Below are positions 9,185-19,338 of a stretch of 64,000 nt of DNA, in pieces. The DNA is from Methylobacillus flagellatus KT (lineage in GTDB: Bacteria > Pseudomonadota > Gammaproteobacteria > Burkholderiales > Methylophilaceae), in NCBI RefSeq assembly GCF_000013705.1, contig NC_007947.1, positions 806,001 through 870,000 on the forward strand. Direction: 5' to 3'. The position numbers were made by a program, and so were the translations under genes. Position 1 is the first letter of the stretch, and each line of letters starts with the position of its first letter. Under the pieces are notes generated by a model. That model searched no databases. It was not told where the DNA came from and saw nothing but the letters and a program-made list of their open reading frames with translations.

Positions 9185-10843
9185 ATGCTGCAAACACTCT
9201 CCATACGTGATTTCGTCATTGTCGATAAGCTGGAGCTCGAGTTCAGCCCTGGCTTTACGGTATTGACCGGTGAAACCGGCGCGGGCAAGTCCATCCTGAT
9301 CGATGCGTTGTCATTGGTGCTGGGCGCGCGCGGCGAGGGCGGCATTACCCGTGCAGGCGCGGAAAAAGCCGAAATCAATGCGGTGTTCGATATTGCGGCA
9401 TTGCCGGGATTGCAGGCCTGGCTGCTGGAAAACGAAATTGACCTGGATGATGCGCAGCTGCTGCTACGCCGGGTCATTTATGCCGATGGGCGTTCTCGCG
9501 CTTTTATCAACGGTTCGTCTGCTACCATTCAGCAGTTGAGGGATATTGGCGAGTTCTTGGTTGATATCTATAGCCAGCATGCCCATCATGCCTTGCTCAA
9601 ATCCAGCACGCAGCGACAGGTGCTGGATGCCTATGGCGGTGTGCAGGCTCTGGTGGGAGAGGTTGCCAATGCCTACCATGTATGGCAGGCCCTGTATCGC
9701 AAGCGGGTGGATGCAGAGAGGAATGCTGAGGCTCATGCGATTGAGCTGGCGGGGTTGCGTGACCAGGTGCGCGAACTGGCCGCGTTGGCGCCTTCTGCCG
9801 AAGAGTGGGAGCCGTTGCAGCAGGAGCATGCGCGGTTATCCCACGGCGCAAGCATATTGGCAGGTGGTGAAGCCTGCCGGGAGTTGATGAGCGAGGGGGA
9901 GTTGGCTGCTCTCACGCAGCTAAGCAGTGTGCAGCACAAACTGCAGGAGCTGGTGGAATATGACTGCGGATTGCAGGAGGCGCTGGATATATTGGACGGC
10001 GCTATCATTCAGTTGGAGGAGGCCGATCGCTTCCTCAACCGCTACTTGCAGCGCGCGGACCTGGATCCCGAGCGGTTGCATGAGGTCGAGGGCCGCATCC
10101 AGGCCCTGCATGCGGCCGCACGCAAATACAGGTCGCGGCCGGAAGAGCTACCGGAATTGCTCGCGTCATGGCAATTGCGCATGGCGGAGCTTGAATCTGC
10201 ACATGACAACAGCCAGCTGCAACAGGAGGAAGCCCAGGCACGCGCCACTTACGATGCCTTGGCGCAGCGCTTGAGCGACGCGCGCCAGCAAGCGGCGCTC
10301 AGTCTTGGTGACAAGATTAGCCATGAAATGCAGCGTCTTGCATTGAGTGGCGGACGGTTTGAAGTGGCACTCAATGCTCAGGCGCCCGCCGCGACTGGAA
10401 ACGAGCAGGTCGAGTTCCTTGTGGCCGGCCATGCTGGCGTGGCGCCCAGGCCTTTATCCAAAGTGGCCTCGGGTGGCGAGCTTTCGCGCATCAGTTTGGC
10501 GATTCGCGTTGTCACAGCGCAGCAGGGCGATATGCCGACCATGATTTTCGATGAAGTGGACGTCGGTATTGGCGGTGGGGTGGCTGAGGTGGTCGGCAAG
10601 TTGCTCAAGACCTTGGGCAACCAACGCCAGGTGCTGGTGATTACCCATCTGCCACAAGTGGCGGCGCAGGGTAGTCAGCATTTGCGGGTAAGCAAGCAAC
10701 TGCAGGATGGACAGACCTTGAGCAGAATCGAAGTGCTCACTCCTGCGCAGCGCGTTGACGAGGTCGCCCGCATGCTGGGCGGGATGGAGATCACCGAGAC
10801 TACATTGCAGCATGCCAGCGAGATGCTGGCCGGCGGCGCTTGA
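9185..10843 (+). CDS. recN: DNA repair protein RecN
   Basis: SMC-like ATPase involved in recombinational repair of double-strand breaks. Walker A is GETGAGKSILIDALSL near residue 30. A long coiled-coil region occupies about residues 150-370. The C-terminal half has the ABC signature SGGELSRISLAIRVV and Walker B MIFDEVDVGIGGGVAE. The 552-residue length is normal. In many bacteria recN is SOS-controlled; I did not find a convincing LexA box in the short upstream gap. It lies between nadK and bamE. Confidence 0.96.
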   Translation: MLQTLSIRDFVIVDKLELEFSPGFTVLTGETGAGKSILIDALSLVLGARGEGGITRAGAEKAEINAVFDIAALPGLQAWLLENEIDLDDAQLLLRRVIYADGRSRAFINGSSATIQQLRDIGEFLVDIYSQHAHHALLKSSTQRQVLDAYGGVQALVGEVANAYHVWQALYRKRVDAERNAEAHAIELAGLRDQVRELAALAPSAEEWEPLQQEHARLSHGASILAGGEACRELMSEGELAALTQLSSVQHKLQELVEYDCGLQEALDILDGAIIQLEEADRFLNRYLQRADLDPERLHEVEGRIQALHAAARKYRSRPEELPELLASWQLRMAELESAHDNSQLQQEEAQARATYDALAQRLSDARQQAALSLGDKISHEMQRLALSGGRFEVALNAQAPAATGNEQVEFLVAGHAGVAPRPLSKVASGGELSRISLAIRVVTAQQGDMPTMIFDEVDVGIGGGVAEVVGKLLKTLGNQRQVLVITHLPQVAAQGSQHLRVSKQLQDGQTLSRIEVLTPAQRVDEVARMLGGMEITETTLQHASEMLAGGA

Positions 10844-10945
10844 GCCGAGTTGGCGCGCGAAAATCCTGAACGGAGATCAATGCGCCTGAAACCCGACTAT
10901 CATGTCGTGGTATATTACGCCATTTCTTGCCAAAGTCGTCGTGTG

Positions 10946-11725
10946 ATGCGCCATATTATTCTTTTAACAGCGCTGCTGTGTGCTGCCTGCAGCTCTACAT
11001 TGCCTTCCTTCAAGCCTTACAAGATGGATATTCAGCAGGGCAATGTCGTCACCTCCAAGATGATGCTGCAGTTGCGGCCTGGTATGACCAAGTCCCAGGT
11101 GCGCTTCATCATGGGCTCTCCATTGATCCAGGATAGCTTTCACCGTGACCGCTGGGATTATTTCTACCAGATGCGCAAGGGCGGCAAAGTCATCGAGCAG
11201 CGCCGCATCATCATGGAGTTCGAGAATGATGCCTTGAAGCGTGTGCGTGGCGATATCATTCCCGCTTCTCCGGAAGATCTGGCGGTGACGGCACCTACGC
11301 CCGCCACGCCTGTCGTGGTCGAACCCAAGCCACCGCAAAAGAAAAGCCTGCTGGATCGCCTGAAGTTCTGGAAAGGTGATGAAGAGCTGCCTGTTGGTGC
11401 AGAGTATTACGACATGAGGCCGGCGACACCCGTGGTACAGGAAGATCCAGCCGCACCGAGGAAGGTGGTGCCGGAGCTTGCAGCGCCTGGTGTGGCACCC
11501 GCAGCCTCTCCGGTTCAGGCACCAACTCAATCGCCGCCACCACAGCCTGCTACCCAGCAGGCCCCAGCAACACCTGCGGCCAAGCCTGCGGCACAACCTG
11601 CCGCTGGTGCCGCCACGACAATCCAGCCAGCCGCTGATTCGGATGATGAAGATGACGAAGACGATTTGCCGCCTGAAGATGAGCCTGGCTATTTCGAACG
11701 CATGCTGGAAAAGATCGGTTTCTAG
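10946..11725 (+). CDS. bamE: Outer-membrane assembly lipoprotein BamE with a long C-terminal extension
   Basis: Component of the BAM complex that inserts beta-barrels into the outer membrane. From ATG 10946 the protein starts with a lipoprotein signal (lipobox LLCAACSS, acylated Cys about residue 14). The SmpA/OmlA domain follows, with LRPGMTKSQVRFIMGSP and DRWDYFYQMRKGG. That domain ends about residue 110. The remaining 150 residues are unusual: a basic stretch, a Pro/Ala/Gln-rich linker, and an acidic tail DSDDEDDEDDLPPEDEPG before FERMLEKIGF. Classical BamE is only about 110-120 residues. The open frame continues upstream to 10850, but the lipoprotein signal fixes the start (GTG 10943 is an alternative). 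Confidence 0.9.
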   Translation: MRHIILLTALLCAACSSTLPSFKPYKMDIQQGNVVTSKMMLQLRPGMTKSQVRFIMGSPLIQDSFHRDRWDYFYQMRKGGKVIEQRRIIMEFENDALKRVRGDIIPASPEDLAVTAPTPATPVVVEPKPPQKKSLLDRLKFWKGDEELPVGAEYYDMRPATPVVQEDPAAPRKVVPELAAPGVAPAASPVQAPTQSPPPQPATQQAPATPAAKPAAQPAAGAATTIQPAADSDDEDDEDDLPPEDEPGYFERMLEKIGF

Positions 11726-11835
11726 TGAACTGTCAAGTGGTGGCTATCGCGCAGATTTGCGCGTGCAAGTGACTGGTGGGACAGTACGCTAAAGCTTGAG
11801 TGGCCGTTTAATCAATCAATGAATATGGTTAGAAA

Positions 11836-12639
11836 ATGCAGAAAATCGTCATTGCCGGTTGTTCCGGTCGCATGGGGCATGCCCTGCTCGAGGGCGTATT
11901 TGAAGATGATGGGCTGGAGTTGCATGGCGCACTTGATCGCGCCGATAGTCCACAGATAGGGCGCGATGCGGGGGAGCAGCTTGGCCGCAAAACCGGCGTT
12001 AAGGTGACGGCCGATGTGGCTGCTGCCATCAGGGGAGCGGATGTACTTGTTGATTTCACACGCCCGGAGCCCAGTCTGGAATACCTGGAAGCCTGCCGTA
12101 GGGCAGGTGTGAAGCTGGTGATAGGCACCACGGGCTTCAGTGCGGGTCAGAAGCAGCAGATCGAACGTGCAGCGCAGGATGTGGCCATTGTATTTGCACC
12201 TAACATGAGCGTGGGCGTGACCCTGTTGATCAGCTTGGTGCAGGCTGCCGCCAAGGTGCTGAATCAAGGGTATGATGTGGAAATCATCGAGGCGCACCAT
12301 CGGTTCAAGGTGGATGCCCCCTCCGGCACGGCTTTGCGCCTGGGTGAGGCAGCCGCGGAAGCATTAGGCCGCAACCTGGAAGAGGCCGCAATTTATGGTC
12401 GCCAGGGTGTCACGGGAGAACGCGACCCGAACACCATCGGCTTTGCCACGGTGCGCGGTGGCGATGTGGTGGGGGATCATACCGTGCTGTTCGCGGGCAT
12501 TGGCGAACGTATGGAGCTGACGCACAAGGCGTCCAGTCGTGCCACTTTTGCGCTCGGGGCCCTGAGGGCGGCAAAGTTTCTCGCTGATCGCCGGGTTGGC
12601 TTGTATGACATGCAGGATGTGCTTGGGCTGAAAAAATAA
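11836..12639 (+). CDS. dapB: 4-hydroxy-tetrahydrodipicolinate reductase
   Basis: NAD(P)H-dependent reductase of the diaminopimelate/lysine pathway. It shows the Rossmann motif [16 protein letters not shown] at the N-terminus, the substrate-binding [16 protein letters not shown] with the catalytic His, and GERTHK-like [12 protein letters not shown] near the C-terminus. Length 267 residues. The ATG at 11836 has only a weak upstream ribosome site. It is followed by the carA promoter, so dapB and carAB are adjacent (as in many proteobacteria) but probably separately expressed. Confidence 0.95.
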   Translation: MQKIVIAGCSGRMGHALLEGVFEDDGLELHGALDRADSPQIGRDAGEQLGRKTGVKVTADVAAAIRGADVLVDFTRPEPSLEYLEACRRAGVKLVIGTTGFSAGQKQQIERAAQDVAIVFAPNMSVGVTLLISLVQAAAKVLNQGYDVEIIEAHHRFKVDAPSGTALRLGEAAAEALGRNLEEAAIYGRQGVTGERDPNTIGFATVRGGDVVGDHTVLFAGIGERMELTHKASSRATFALGALRAAKFLADRRVGLYDMQDVLGLKK

Positions 12640-12699
12640 CGTGCCGGCTTGGCTGCCTAGCGGTCATGGCTGCAATGTGAAAATTGTTTAAGCTGTGCG

Positions 12700-12728
12700 T
12701 TGAAGGCAATAACGCATTGAGCTATAAT
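12700..12728 (+). promoter_or_regulatory. Sigma-70 promoter of carAB
   Basis: TTGAAG (12700-12705), 17 bases, TATAAT (12723-12728): a close match to the sigma-70 consensus with optimal spacing. A start near 12735 would leave a leader of about 100 bases before the carA start at 12834. It sits 60 bases after the dapB stop. Confidence 0.75.
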
Positions 12729-12741
12729 TCTACAAATATTA

Positions 12742-12772
12742 AAGCGGGATGGGCGGAAGCCCGTCCCGCTTT
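12742..12772 (+). promoter_or_regulatory. Strong stem-loop in the carAB leader
   Basis: AAGCGGGATGGGC and GCCCGTCCCGCTT pair over 13 positions (one G-U) around a GGAA loop, starting within about 8 bases of the predicted transcript start. It ends in only three T residues, so it is weak as an intrinsic terminator. It may be a 5' stabiliser or part of an attenuation device for carbamoyl-phosphate synthesis. Transcription from dapB could also end here. Confidence 0.55.
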
Positions 12773-12833
12773 GCACATCCGCTCTCCGTGCTTGCTTTTG
12801 TGCGGAATATCAAATAGTTACAAGGAGTTAGAA

Positions 12834-13964
12834 TTGCCGCAAACCCCAGCCGTACTTGTGCTCGCAGACGGGACAGTGTTCAGGGGCATTTCAATCGGTG
12901 CCTTGGGTGAGACTGTGGGGGAGGTGGTATTCAACACCTCCATTACCGGGTATCAGGAGATTCTCACCGACCCATCCTATACCAAACAGATTGTGACATT
13001 GACTTACCCGCATATCGGCAATGTCGGCGTGAATGCCGAGGATGTCGAATCTGGGCGTGTCTATGCAAGCGGGCTTGTCATTCGCGACCTGCCATTGCTG
13101 AGCAGTAGCTGGCGCAGTGAGAAATCCTTATCTGAATACTTGGTCGAAAATAACGTAGTGGCCATCGCTGACATTGACACGCGCAAGTTGACCCGGATCT
13201 TGCGCGAAAAGGGTGCTCAAGCAGGCTGCATCATCGCAGGCGAAGTTGATGAGGCGCGCGCGCTGGAGTTGGCGCGCAGCTTTCCTGGGCTGGCCGGCAT
13301 GGACTTGGCAAAAGTGGTCAGCAGGAAGGATGCCGGCACGTTCGCGCTGGGCGAATGGAAACTGGGCTCGGGCTATGCCGCTCAGGATCAGGCCAGGTTT
13401 CATGTGGTGGCGTTCGACTATGGGGTCAAGCATAACATCCTGCGCATGCTGGTGGAGCGCGGTTGCAAAGTCACCATCCTGCCTGCCCAGGCGACAGCCG
13501 AAGAGGCACTGGCACTGCGTCCAGACGGCGTTTTTCTTTCCAACGGCCCGGGAGATCCCGAGCCTTGTGATTATGCCATCAAGGCCATCAGCAATGTGGT
13601 GGACTCCGGCATCCCAGTATTCGGTATTTGCCTGGGACACCAGCTGCTGGCTCTTGCGAGCGGTGCTAAAACCGTCAAGATGAAGTTTGGTCATCATGGC
13701 GCCAACCACCCGGTGCAGGACCTGGACGACAAGCGTGTATTCATCACCAGCCAGAACCATGGCTTTGCAGTCGATCCAGAAAGTCTGCCCGCTAATCTCA
13801 AGCCTACCCATGTTTCCTTGTTCGATGGCAGTCTGCAAGGGATCGCCCGTACCGACAAGCCTGCGTTCAGCTTCCAGGGTCACCCCGAAGCCAGCCCGGG
13901 CCCGAATGAGATGAGCTATCTTTTTGACCGCTTCATCAACCTGATGGGACAGCAAAAGCAATAA
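12834..13964 (+). CDS. carA: Carbamoyl-phosphate synthase small subunit
   Basis: Glutaminase subunit that supplies ammonia to CarB for carbamoyl phosphate (arginine and pyrimidines). I place the start at TTG 12834, preceded by AAGGAG (12822-12827) six bases away; this gives 376 residues, the normal size. The first residues are [18 protein letters not shown]. The class I glutamine amidotransferase domain has the nucleophile Cys in [13 protein letters not shown] and the His/Glu pair in [11 protein letters not shown]. An earlier open stretch to 12684 covers the promoter and leader and is not coding. carB starts five bases after its stop. Confidence 0.93.
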   Translation: MPQTPAVLVLADGTVFRGISIGALGETVGEVVFNTSITGYQEILTDPSYTKQIVTLTYPHIGNVGVNAEDVESGRVYASGLVIRDLPLLSSSWRSEKSLSEYLVENNVVAIADIDTRKLTRILREKGAQAGCIIAGEVDEARALELARSFPGLAGMDLAKVVSRKDAGTFALGEWKLGSGYAAQDQARFHVVAFDYGVKHNILRMLVERGCKVTILPAQATAEEALALRPDGVFLSNGPGDPEPCDYAIKAISNVVDSGIPVFGICLGHQLLALASGAKTVKMKFGHHGANHPVQDLDDKRVFITSQNHGFAVDPESLPANLKPTHVSLFDGSLQGIARTDKPAFSFQGHPEASPGPNEMSYLFDRFINLMGQQKQ

Positions 13965-13969
13965 ACACC

Positions 13970-16900
13970 ATGGCAAAACGAACCGATATCAAATCCATCC
14001 TTATCATAGGCGCAGGCCCGATCGTGATCGGCCAGGCCTGTGAATTCGATTATTCCGGCGCGCAGGCATGCAAGGCTCTGCGCGAGGAAGGCTACCGGGT
14101 GATCCTGGTCAATTCCAACCCGGCGACCATCATGACCGACCCGGACATGGCGGATGCCACCTACATCGAGCCTGTCACCTGGCAGATGGTCGAGAAGATC
14201 ATCGCCATTGAGCGCCCGGATGCCTTGTTGCCTACCATGGGGGGGCAGACCGCCCTGAATTGTGCATTGGACCTTGCCAAGCATGGCGTGCTGGAAAAAT
14301 ACCATGTGGAACTGATTGGTGCCTCCAAAGAGGCGATCGACAAGGCGGAAGACCGCGAGAAGTTCAAAGCGGCGATGACCAAGATCGGCTTGGGGTCAGC
14401 CCGTTCGGCAGTGGCGCACAGTATGGAAGAGGCGTTGCAGGTACAAGCCTCGATTGGCTATCCCGCCATCATCCGTCCCTCGTTTACCATGGGTGGTAGT
14501 GGCGGCGGCATAGCCTATAACCGTGAAGAGTTCATGACAATCTGTGAGCGTGGCCTCGAGGCTTCGCCCACCAGTGAGCTGCTGATCGAGGAGTCCCTGC
14601 TTGGGTGGAAAGAGTATGAGATGGAAGTGGTCCGCGACAGCCAGGACAACTGCATCATCATCTGTTCGATCGAAAACCTTGACCCCATGGGCGTGCATAC
14701 CGGCGACTCGATCACCGTCGCGCCGGCGCAGACCCTGACCGACAAGGAGTACCAGATCATGCGCAACGCCTCTCTCGCGGTGTTGCGAGAGATTGGTGTT
14801 GATACCGGCGGATCCAACGTACAGTTTGCGATCAATCCCGACGATGGCCGCATGATCGTGATCGAGATGAATCCGCGTGTATCGCGCTCATCCGCCTTGG
14901 CCTCCAAGGCCACTGGTTTCCCGATTGCCAAGGTGGCAGCAAAGCTCGCGGTTGGTTTTACCCTGGATGAGCTGCGTAACGAGATTACGGGCGGTGCGAC
15001 ACCGGCTTCGTTCGAGCCTTCCATTGATTATGTCGTGACCAAGATTCCTCGTTTTGCGTTCGAGAAGTTCCCGCAGGCTGATTCCCGGTTGACGACACAG
15101 ATGAAGTCTGTTGGCGAAGTGATGGCGATTGGCCGCACTTTCCAGGAGTCCTTCCAGAAGGCTTTGCGCGGCCTGGAAGTGGGTGCGGACGGCCTGGACG
15201 AAAAGACGACCGACCTCGACGAAATCCAGAAGGAGTTGGGCGAACCAGGTCCTGAGCGCATCTGGTTCGTAGGCGATGCTTTCCGTGCCGGCCTGTCGGT
15301 GGACCAGGTGTTCGACCTTTCCAAGATAGACCGCTGGTTCCTTGTACAGATTGAAGACATCATCAAACGCGAGCAGGCACTCAAGGGTCGCCATCTCGCC
15401 GACCTGGATCGCGATGCACTGTTCCAGCTCAAGCGTCGCGGCTTCTCCGACAAGCGCTTGGCCAAGTTGCTGGGTACGGATCAGCACGCTGTGCGTGCCT
15501 ATCGCCAGGCATTGAATGTGCGCCCGGTATACAAGCGTGTGGATACCTGCGCTGCCGAGTTTGCAACGGATACCGCTTATATGTATTCCACTTATGAGGA
15601 GGAGTGCGAGGCGAACCCGACCAGCAAACGGAAGATCATGGTGCTGGGAGGCGGGCCGAACCGTATCGGCCAGGGCATTGAATTCGACTATTGCTGTGTG
15701 CATGCCGCTTTTGCACTGCGCGAGGATGGTTACGAGACCATCATGGTCAACTGCAATCCGGAAACGGTATCGACCGATTACGATACTTCTGATCGTCTCT
15801 ACTTCGAGCCTTTGACGTTGGAAGATGTGCTGGAGATCGTGGCACTGGAAAAGCCGGAAGGCGTCATCGTGCAATATGGCGGACAGACTCCGCTTAAACT
15901 CGCGCGCGACCTGGAGAAGGCCGGCGTGCCCATCATCGGTACCAGCCCGGACGCGATCGACCGTGCTGAAGATCGCGAGCGTTTCCAGCAGATGCTGCAG
16001 GAGCTCGACCTGAAGCAGCCGCCCAACCGCACCGCGCGTACGCCTGAAGAGGCGATCCGCCTGGCGCAGGAAATCGGCTACCCATTGGTGGTGCGTCCCT
16101 CTTACGTACTGGGCGGTCGCGCCATGGAAATTGTGCATGAGCAGGCACAGCTCGAGCGTTATATGCGCGAGGCAGTCAAGGTGTCCAATGAGTCCCCGGT
16201 ATTGCTCGACCGCTTCCTCAACGATGCGCTAGAAGTGGATGTCGATGCCCTTTCCGATGGCGAGGACGTCATCATTGGTGGCATCATGGAACACGTGGAG
16301 CAGGCCGGCGTACATTCGGGCGACTCTGCATGTTCGTTACCGCCATATAGCTTATCTCCAGCCATGCAGGACGAGTTGCGCGAGCAGACTGTCAAGATGG
16401 CCAAGGCGCTGGGCGTGGTCGGCCTCATGAACGTGCAGTTCGCTATCCAGGGCGAAACGGTCTATGTACTGGAAGTGAATCCGCGTGCCTCACGTACCGT
16501 GCCGTTCGTGTCCAAGGCCTGCGGTTTGCAGTTGGCCAAGATCGCAGCACGTTGCATGACGGGGCGTAAGCTCAAGGCGCAGGGCGTGACCCGCGAAGTC
16601 GTACCGCCTTACTATTCCGTGAAGGAAGCGGTATTCCCGTTCATAAAGTTCCCCGGCGTAGATACTATTCTTGGCCCGGAAATGAAGTCGACCGGCGAAG
16701 TCATGGGGGTAGGCAAGACCTTTGCCGAAGCCTTCGTTAAATCCCAGCTCGGCTCCGGCACCAAGCTGCCCAAGGGCGGCAAGGCATTCATCAGTGTACG
16801 GCGTGAGGACCGCGAGCGCGTGGTCGAGATTGCCCAGGCTTTGGCCGGGCTTGGGTTCAAACTGGTGGCGACGCGCGGTACTGCCGGGGCGCTGACTGAA

Positions 16901-17176
16901 GCTGGCTTGAGCGTGACACCGGTGAATAAGGTCGCCGAGGGCCGCCCGCATATCGTCGACATGATCAAGAATGGCGAGATCAGTTTCATCGTCAATGTCA
17001 CCGAGGATAAGCGTGCCGTAGCGGACTCTTATGAAATCCGCCGAAGCGCGTTGCAACAGAAAGTGACCTACTACACAACACTGGCTGGTGCAAAGGCAGC
17101 ATGTATCGGTATGGCACATATGCAGGAGCTAGAGGTACAGTCCCTGCAAAGCTTGCATAAGCAGCTCGCTCAGTAA
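13970..17176 (+). CDS. carB: Carbamoyl-phosphate synthase large subunit
   Basis: Synthesises carbamoyl phosphate from bicarbonate, ATP and CarA-derived ammonia. The 1068 residues show the internal duplication of two ATP-grasp halves: [17 protein letters not shown] at the start and its counterpart [16 protein letters not shown] near residue 560. The C-terminal MGS-like allosteric domain (about 935-1068) contains [16 protein letters not shown], where UMP and ornithine act in the E. coli enzyme. It is translationally close to carA. A terminator follows at 17194-17232. Long open frames on the opposite strand are shadows. Confidence 0.97.
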   Translation: MAKRTDIKSILIIGAGPIVIGQACEFDYSGAQACKALREEGYRVILVNSNPATIMTDPDMADATYIEPVTWQMVEKIIAIERPDALLPTMGGQTALNCALDLAKHGVLEKYHVELIGASKEAIDKAEDREKFKAAMTKIGLGSARSAVAHSMEEALQVQASIGYPAIIRPSFTMGGSGGGIAYNREEFMTICERGLEASPTSELLIEESLLGWKEYEMEVVRDSQDNCIIICSIENLDPMGVHTGDSITVAPAQTLTDKEYQIMRNASLAVLREIGVDTGGSNVQFAINPDDGRMIVIEMNPRVSRSSALASKATGFPIAKVAAKLAVGFTLDELRNEITGGATPASFEPSIDYVVTKIPRFAFEKFPQADSRLTTQMKSVGEVMAIGRTFQESFQKALRGLEVGADGLDEKTTDLDEIQKELGEPGPERIWFVGDAFRAGLSVDQVFDLSKIDRWFLVQIEDIIKREQALKGRHLADLDRDALFQLKRRGFSDKRLAKLLGTDQHAVRAYRQALNVRPVYKRVDTCAAEFATDTAYMYSTYEEECEANPTSKRKIMVLGGGPNRIGQGIEFDYCCVHAAFALREDGYETIMVNCNPETVSTDYDTSDRLYFEPLTLEDVLEIVALEKPEGVIVQYGGQTPLKLARDLEKAGVPIIGTSPDAIDRAEDRERFQQMLQELDLKQPPNRTARTPEEAIRLAQEIGYPLVVRPSYVLGGRAMEIVHEQAQLERYMREAVKVSNESPVLLDRFLNDALEVDVDALSDGEDVIIGGIMEHVEQAGVHSGDSACSLPPYSLSPAMQDELREQTVKMAKALGVVGLMNVQFAIQGETVYVLEVNPRASRTVPFVSKACGLQLAKIAARCMTGRKLKAQGVTREVVPPYYSVKEAVFPFIKFPGVDTILGPEMKSTGEVMGVGKTFAEAFVKSQLGSGTKLPKGGKAFISVRREDRERVVEIAQALAGLGFKLVATRGTAGALTEAGLSVTPVNKVAEGRPHIVDMIKNGEISFIVNVTEDKRAVADSYEIRRSALQQKVTYYTTLAGAKAACIGMAHMQELEVQSLQSLHKQLAQ

Positions 17177-17193
17177 TACCATAGTGAACGATC

Positions 17194-17232
17194 AAACCAC
17201 GCCTGCATCATGCGGGTGTGGTTTTTATTTTT
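17194..17232 (+). terminator. Rho-independent terminator after carB
   Basis: AAACCACGCCTGC and a pairing GCGGGTGTGGTTT arm around a short ATCAT loop, followed by TTTATTTTT. Located between carB and greA. Confidence 0.85.
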
Positions 17233-17309
17233 GTCTGCATGCCTGTAGAGGTTGCTTCATCAGGTATTGCATTGTGTTCAAGCAAATCGTGGATTCCAAG
17301 GAATAGCAA

Positions 17310-17786
17310 ATGAATCAAATCCCAATTACAGTCAAAGGCGCCGAACTTCTCAAAGCCGAATTGCAGCGCCTGCGCAGCGTGGACCGGCCGGCAGTGATCC
17401 AGGCGATTGCAGAGGCGCGCGCGCAGGGTGACCTTTCCGAAAATGCAGAATATGATGCGGCCAAGGAGCGTCAGAGCTTTATCGAGGGCCGCATTGCTGA
17501 AATCGAGGCCAAACTCTCCAATGCCATGATTATCGATCCGGCTACGCTGAATGCCGAAGGCCGCTGTGTTTTCGGTGCTACGGTCGAGGTCGAGGACTTG
17601 GACAGCGGGGAAGTCTCTACCTACCAAATCGTGGGCGATGACGAAGCAGACATCAAGAGCGGCAAGATTTCGATCGGCTCGCCGATAGCGCGCGCGTTGA
17701 TCGGCAAGGTCGAAGGAGACGTGGCAGAAGTGGTGGCTCCCGGCGGTCTTCGCTCCTACGAAATACTGAGTGTGAAGTATATCTAG
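17310..17786 (+). CDS. greA: Transcript cleavage factor GreA
   Basis: Rescues backtracked RNA polymerase by stimulating transcript cleavage through the secondary channel. The N-terminal coiled coil carries the acidic tip [15 protein letters not shown] around residues 40-55, and the C-terminal FKBP-like domain ends in the usual [10 protein letters not shown] motif. Length is 158 residues. Downstream, the DUF4149 gene begins 12 bases after the stop, so the two are likely co-transcribed. Confidence 0.96.
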   Translation: MNQIPITVKGAELLKAELQRLRSVDRPAVIQAIAEARAQGDLSENAEYDAAKERQSFIEGRIAEIEAKLSNAMIIDPATLNAEGRCVFGATVEVEDLDSGEVSTYQIVGDDEADIKSGKISIGSPIARALIGKVEGDVAEVVAPGGLRSYEILSVKYI

Positions 17787-17798
17787 CGAGATCAAGAT

Positions 17799-18254
17799 AT
17801 GAATGCGTGGTCGGACAAGTTAGCATTAGTAATCGTCACCCTGTGGGTGGGGGCTTTGTGGACGGTTGGCTATGTCGTGGCACCCAGCCTGTTCCATCAG
17901 CTCTCCGAAAACAAGCCCCTGGCAGGCAATCTAGCCGGGCAGCTTTTCGAGCTGGTAGCATATATCGGCATGGTCAGCGCCGTTTACCTGTTATTGCACC
18001 GTGTGCTGCGCTTTGGTGCACCTGCATTGAAACAAGGCTTTTTCTGGGCTGTGGTCGTCATGCTGCTGCTGACATTGGCGGGGCAGTTCGGTATCCAGCC
18101 GCTCATGGCTTCGCTGAAAGCCCAAGCGTTACCAGCTGATGTGATGCACAGTGCGTTTGCCGACCGTTTTAGGACTTGGCACGGCATTGCCAGCATTGGC
18201 TACCTGGTCGAGAGCTTGCTGGGCCTTGTGCTGATATTCAAAGTGAGGCCGTAA
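17799..18254 (+). CDS. DUF4149 integral membrane protein
   Basis: A 151-residue protein with four predicted membrane helices (about residues 5-30, 45-67, 77-97 and 128-148). The early motif LWVGALWTVGYVVAPSLF is typical of DUF4149 proteins, found next to greA in many betaproteobacteria. The function is unknown. The gene shares a terminator region with the convergent yhbY. Confidence 0.85.
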   Translation: MNAWSDKLALVIVTLWVGALWTVGYVVAPSLFHQLSENKPLAGNLAGQLFELVAYIGMVSAVYLLLHRVLRFGAPALKQGFFWAVVVMLLLTLAGQFGIQPLMASLKAQALPADVMHSAFADRFRTWHGIASIGYLVESLLGLVLIFKVRP

Positions 18255-18263
18255 ACAAGCTAA

Positions 18264-18289
18264 AGCCGCAATCACGATGAGTTGCGGCT
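18264..18289. terminator. Bidirectional hairpin between the DUF4149 gene and yhbY
   Basis: AGCCGCAA (18264-18271) and TTGCGGCT (18282-18289) form a perfect 8-bp stem between two convergent genes. T-runs are short on both sides. Confidence 0.55.
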
Positions 18290-18312
18290 CTTGGATGGAT
18301 CAATGTCTCTGG

Positions 18313-18600
18313 CTACTTCGGAATGACGATCTTGGGTTGCTCTGCCTGGCGGTAGATAATGAGTTGTTTGCCGATATGGTGCACGGGAATGGCACCGGTT
18401 TTCTCGCAGATTTCCTGCAGCATGGCGACCCGGGCAGCACGATCGTCGCCGGAAACCTTGATCTTGATCAACTCATGTGACTTCAGGCTGACATCGATTT
18501 CTTTCAGCACCTGCTCGGACAGGCCGTTATTGCCTATCATCACGACAGCATGCAAACTGTGGCCCAAGCCACGCAAAAAACTGATTTGTTTGGAATTCAA
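18313..18600 (-). CDS. yhbY: CRM-domain RNA-binding protein YhbY
   Basis: Small ribosome-associated RNA-binding protein (50S precursor/ribosome assembly). About 95 residues: LNSKQISFLRGLGHSLHAVV, then MIGNNGLSEQVLKEIDVSLKSHELIKIKVSG with the GxxG loop typical of the CRM fold. The longer open frame upstream is the antisense of rlmE and is not used. I place the start at TTG 18600 because homologues begin about there; the upstream ribosome site is weak, so a few residues could differ. Divergent from rlmE with a 42-base gap, a conserved arrangement. Confidence 0.88.
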   Translation of the reverse strand: MNSKQISFLRGLGHSLHAVVMIGNNGLSEQVLKEIDVSLKSHELIKIKVSGDDRAARVAMLQEICEKTGAIPVHHIGKQLIIYRQAEQPKIVIPK

Positions 18601-18642
18601 TTGAATTATCTTGTTGATTCGAAAAGGCTCGCAGTTTAGCAG

Positions 18643-19266
18643 ATGAAACGCCGACCTACTAGTAAAGCTTGGTTGCAGGAACATGTGAATGACGAATTCG
18701 TCAAGCGCGCTCAGCGGGATGGTTATCGCGCCCGCGCAGCCTATAAACTGCTCGAGATTGACGATAAGGATCAGTTGATCAAGCCGGGCATGACGATTGT
18801 CGATCTTGGGTCCGCGCCAGGCAGTTGGTCGCAGGTAGCAGTTCAGCGCCTGGCCGGGCAGGGCCGAGTGATTGCCCTTGATATCCTGGAAATGCCGCCC
18901 ATTCCCGGCGTCGAGTTTATTCAAGGGGATTTTCGCGAAGAGGAAATTCTGCTCGTACTGGAGAAAAGCTTGAATGGCAAGCCTGTGGACCTTGTAATTG
19001 CCGACATGGCCCCCAATATCAGTGGCATCAGTGATGTGGACCAAGCAAGGGCCGCTTATCTTGTCGAGCTTGCCCTTGAATTTAGCCGGGAGTGGCTGAA
19101 ACCGGGGGGCAATTTCCTGGTCAAAGTATTCGTCGGTTCTGGTTTCGACGAGATTGTGATGGCCATGCGAGACAGTTTTGAGAAAGTGGTGACGCGCAAA
19201 CCCAAAGCATCCCGGGACCGCAGCAGTGAAGTTTATCTTCTGGGCCTCAAGCGCAGGAACGCCTGA
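18643..19266 (+). CDS. rlmE: 23S rRNA 2'-O-ribose U2552 methyltransferase
   Basis: FtsJ/RrmJ family. Methylates U2552 in the A loop of 23S rRNA on the 50S subunit. S-adenosylmethionine-binding motif [15 protein letters not shown], and catalytic K-D-K-E positions visible in the N-terminal [19 protein letters not shown], and NFLVKVF stretches. Length 207 residues. In E. coli this gene precedes ftsH in a heat-shock operon; the same order is seen here (73 bases to ftsH). Confidence 0.95.
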   Translation: MKRRPTSKAWLQEHVNDEFVKRAQRDGYRARAAYKLLEIDDKDQLIKPGMTIVDLGSAPGSWSQVAVQRLAGQGRVIALDILEMPPIPGVEFIQGDFREEEILLVLEKSLNGKPVDLVIADMAPNISGISDVDQARAAYLVELALEFSREWLKPGGNFLVKVFVGSGFDEIVMAMRDSFEKVVTRKPKASRDRSSEVYLLGLKRRNA

Positions 19267-19338
19267 ATAGTAGGGCAGAATGGTGCAAATAGGTTTAGAA
19301 TAAAGAAGTAAGTGTCCATATGAATAAGGATCAGGACT

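Noticed and set aside
14888..16138. 416-codon open frame antisense to carB
   Set aside because: carB is complete and highly conserved on the other strand; the frame has no recognisable domain and is a GC-rich coding shadow.
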